Source: Burkholderiales bacterium (GTDB lineage Bacteria > Pseudomonadota > Gammaproteobacteria > Burkholderiales > Usitatibacteraceae). Taken from it: DNA of 53,843 bases. The notes under the pieces are model-generated. The model was not told the DNA's origin. It ran no database searches and saw only the letters and a list, made by a program, of their open reading frames with translations. Position 1 is the stretch's first letter. Every line of letters begins with the position of its first letter. The position numbers were made by a program, and so were the translations under genes. The stretch lies in the NCBI GenBank assembly GCA_017853245.1, contig JAFMJY010000002.1, forward strand, positions 1 through 53,843, given 5' to 3'. This document shows positions 52,856-53,843 of the stretch, in pieces.

Positions 52856-53839
52856 TCAGTGGGCGCCGGCCGCGCCGCCCAGCCTGACGCGCGGGTCCAG
52901 CAGGGAATAGAGGATGTCGACCACGAAGTTGATGACGATGAAGAGCGTCACGATCGAGAGCAGGTAGGCGACGATCACCGGCCGGTCGAGCTGGTTGATG
53001 GAGTCGATGAGCAGCTTGCCGGTGCCGGGCCACGCGAAAATCGACTCCGTGACGATGGCGAAGGCGATGACCGACCCCAGCTCCAGCCCGATCACGGTCA
53101 CGATGGGAATCAGGATGTTCTTCAGCACGTGCACGCCAATCACTCGGCGCTGTGAGAGCCCCTTGGCGCGAGCGAACTTGACGTAATCCTGCAGCACCGC
53201 CTCCCGCGCGCCGGCGCGTGTGAGGCGGATGAGCAGCGAAAGCTTGAAGAGCGCGAGGTTCAGCGCCGGCATGAACAGGTGGGACAGCCCGTCGAGGGTG
53301 AGAAAGCTCATCGGGATGCCAAGCACATCGACGGTGTCGCCCCGGCCGTTGGACGGGAGCCAGCCCAGATGGACGGAGAAAACCATGATCAGCACGAGCC
53401 CCACCCAGAAGGTCGGCAGGCTGAAGCCCACGATCGACCCCGCCATGATGCTTCGCCCGACGACGGATTCCGGGTAGAGCCCCGCCACCAGCCCAAGGGG
53501 GATGCCCAGCGCCACGGCGATCACCATGGCGACGAACGCCAACTCGATGGTGGCGGGCAGCTTTTCGATGATGAGGCCCAGCGCCGGGACGTTGAAGACG
53601 AAGGACCGGCCGAGGTCCCCGGCTGCCGCGCCCTTGAGGAAGATGGCGTACTGCTCGAGAAAGGGCTTGTCCAGCCCGAGCGCGGCGGTTGCGCGGGCCC
53701 GCTCCACTGCGTCGGCCTGGGGGTTCACCAGCAGCTCCACCGGGTCCCCGATCGCGTATACGCCGACGAAAACCAGGAACGACATCAGCACGAGGACGAG
53801 GAGGCTTTGCCCGAGTCGGCGAAGAGCGTAGGCAAACAC
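52856..53839 (-). CDS. Dipeptide/oligopeptide ABC transporter permease (DppB/OppB type)
   Basis: A 327-residue permease starting with GTG 53839, four bases from the window edge. It opens YALRRLGQSLLVLVLMSFLVF, the usual OppB first helix, and contains GDLGRSF, the EAA-type loop FARAKGLSQRRVIGVHVLKN and the C-terminal DILYSLLDPRVRLG. Six helices expected. The matching periplasmic binding protein is not in the window and may lie just upstream. Confidence 0.93.
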   Translation of the reverse strand: MFAYALRRLGQSLLVLVLMSFLVFVGVYAIGDPVELLVNPQADAVERARATAALGLDKPFLEQYAIFLKGAAAGDLGRSFVFNVPALGLIIEKLPATIELAFVAMVIAVALGIPLGLVAGLYPESVVGRSIMAGSIVGFSLPTFWVGLVLIMVFSVHLGWLPSNGRGDTVDVLGIPMSFLTLDGLSHLFMPALNLALFKLSLLIRLTRAGAREAVLQDYVKFARAKGLSQRRVIGVHVLKNILIPIVTVIGLELGSVIAFAIVTESIFAWPGTGKLLIDSINQLDRPVIVAYLLSIVTLFIVINFVVDILYSLLDPRVRLGGAAGAH

Positions 53840-53843
53840 GGCG

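Overview
The window is a 53.8 kb piece of a high-GC bacterial chromosome that carries the replication-origin neighbourhood. The gene order rpmH-dnaA-dnaN-gyrB, the block rpmH-rnpA-yidD-yidC-mnmE / mnmG-rsmG-parA-parB-atpIBEFHAGDC-glmU-glmS, and the block topA-dprA-(LysM-family protein)-def-fmt-DUF4390-NtrY/NtrX-like pair all point to a betaproteobacterium. The genus cannot be fixed from sequence alone. No tRNA, rRNA, CRISPR array, prophage or complete insertion sequence was seen.

Layout. 1-1006: the end of dsbA and an SDR oxidoreductase. 1007-6076 (minus): a compact operon of an outer-membrane-type protein, a TauA/SsuA-type binding protein, an ABC ATPase, a permease and an apparently exported lyase of the argininosuccinate lyase superfamily. 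6254-8421 (plus): a FimV-C-terminus-like protein and an uncharacterised 529-residue protein. 8418-11258 (minus): Hsp33 with two of its four zinc cysteines replaced by Asp, a tautomerase and an M14 metallopeptidase. 11345-12449: a BKACE-family enzyme and a double-CDGSH Fe-S protein. 12525-13900: an AT-richer accessory patch with one orphan secreted protein and a probable gene remnant. 13938-32363 (minus): the glmS/glmU, ATP synthase, chromosome partitioning, tRNA modification and membrane insertion genes. 32364-37655 (plus): dnaA, the likely oriC, dnaN and gyrB. 37677-42361 (minus): topA, dprA and a secreted LysM-family relative that lacks the LysM domain. 42471-48035 (plus): def, fmt, a DUF4390 protein, and a two-component system whose NtrX-like regulator has a degenerate AAA+ domain. 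48051-53839 (minus): a Dpp/Opp-type ABC importer translationally coupled to an N-formylglutamate-amidohydrolase-like enzyme with a His-rich tail and an aspartoacylase-like deacylase.

How the genes work together. DnaA, DnaN and GyrB start, clamp and unwind replication at the origin. ParA and ParB with two parS sites (28506-28551) segregate it. MnmE and MnmG modify tRNA wobble uridines, and RnpA, YidD and YidC mature RNA and insert membrane proteins, including the ATP synthase subunits encoded next door. GlmU and GlmS make UDP-GlcNAc. Def and Fmt handle formyl-methionine.

The most promising under-described systems are the exported-lyase/ABC operon, the peptide-importer/amidohydrolase/deacylase operon, the NtrX-like regulator that has lost its ATPase motifs, and the Hsp33 with a DxC/DxxC switch. 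Functions of the first two are inferred from family and context only.
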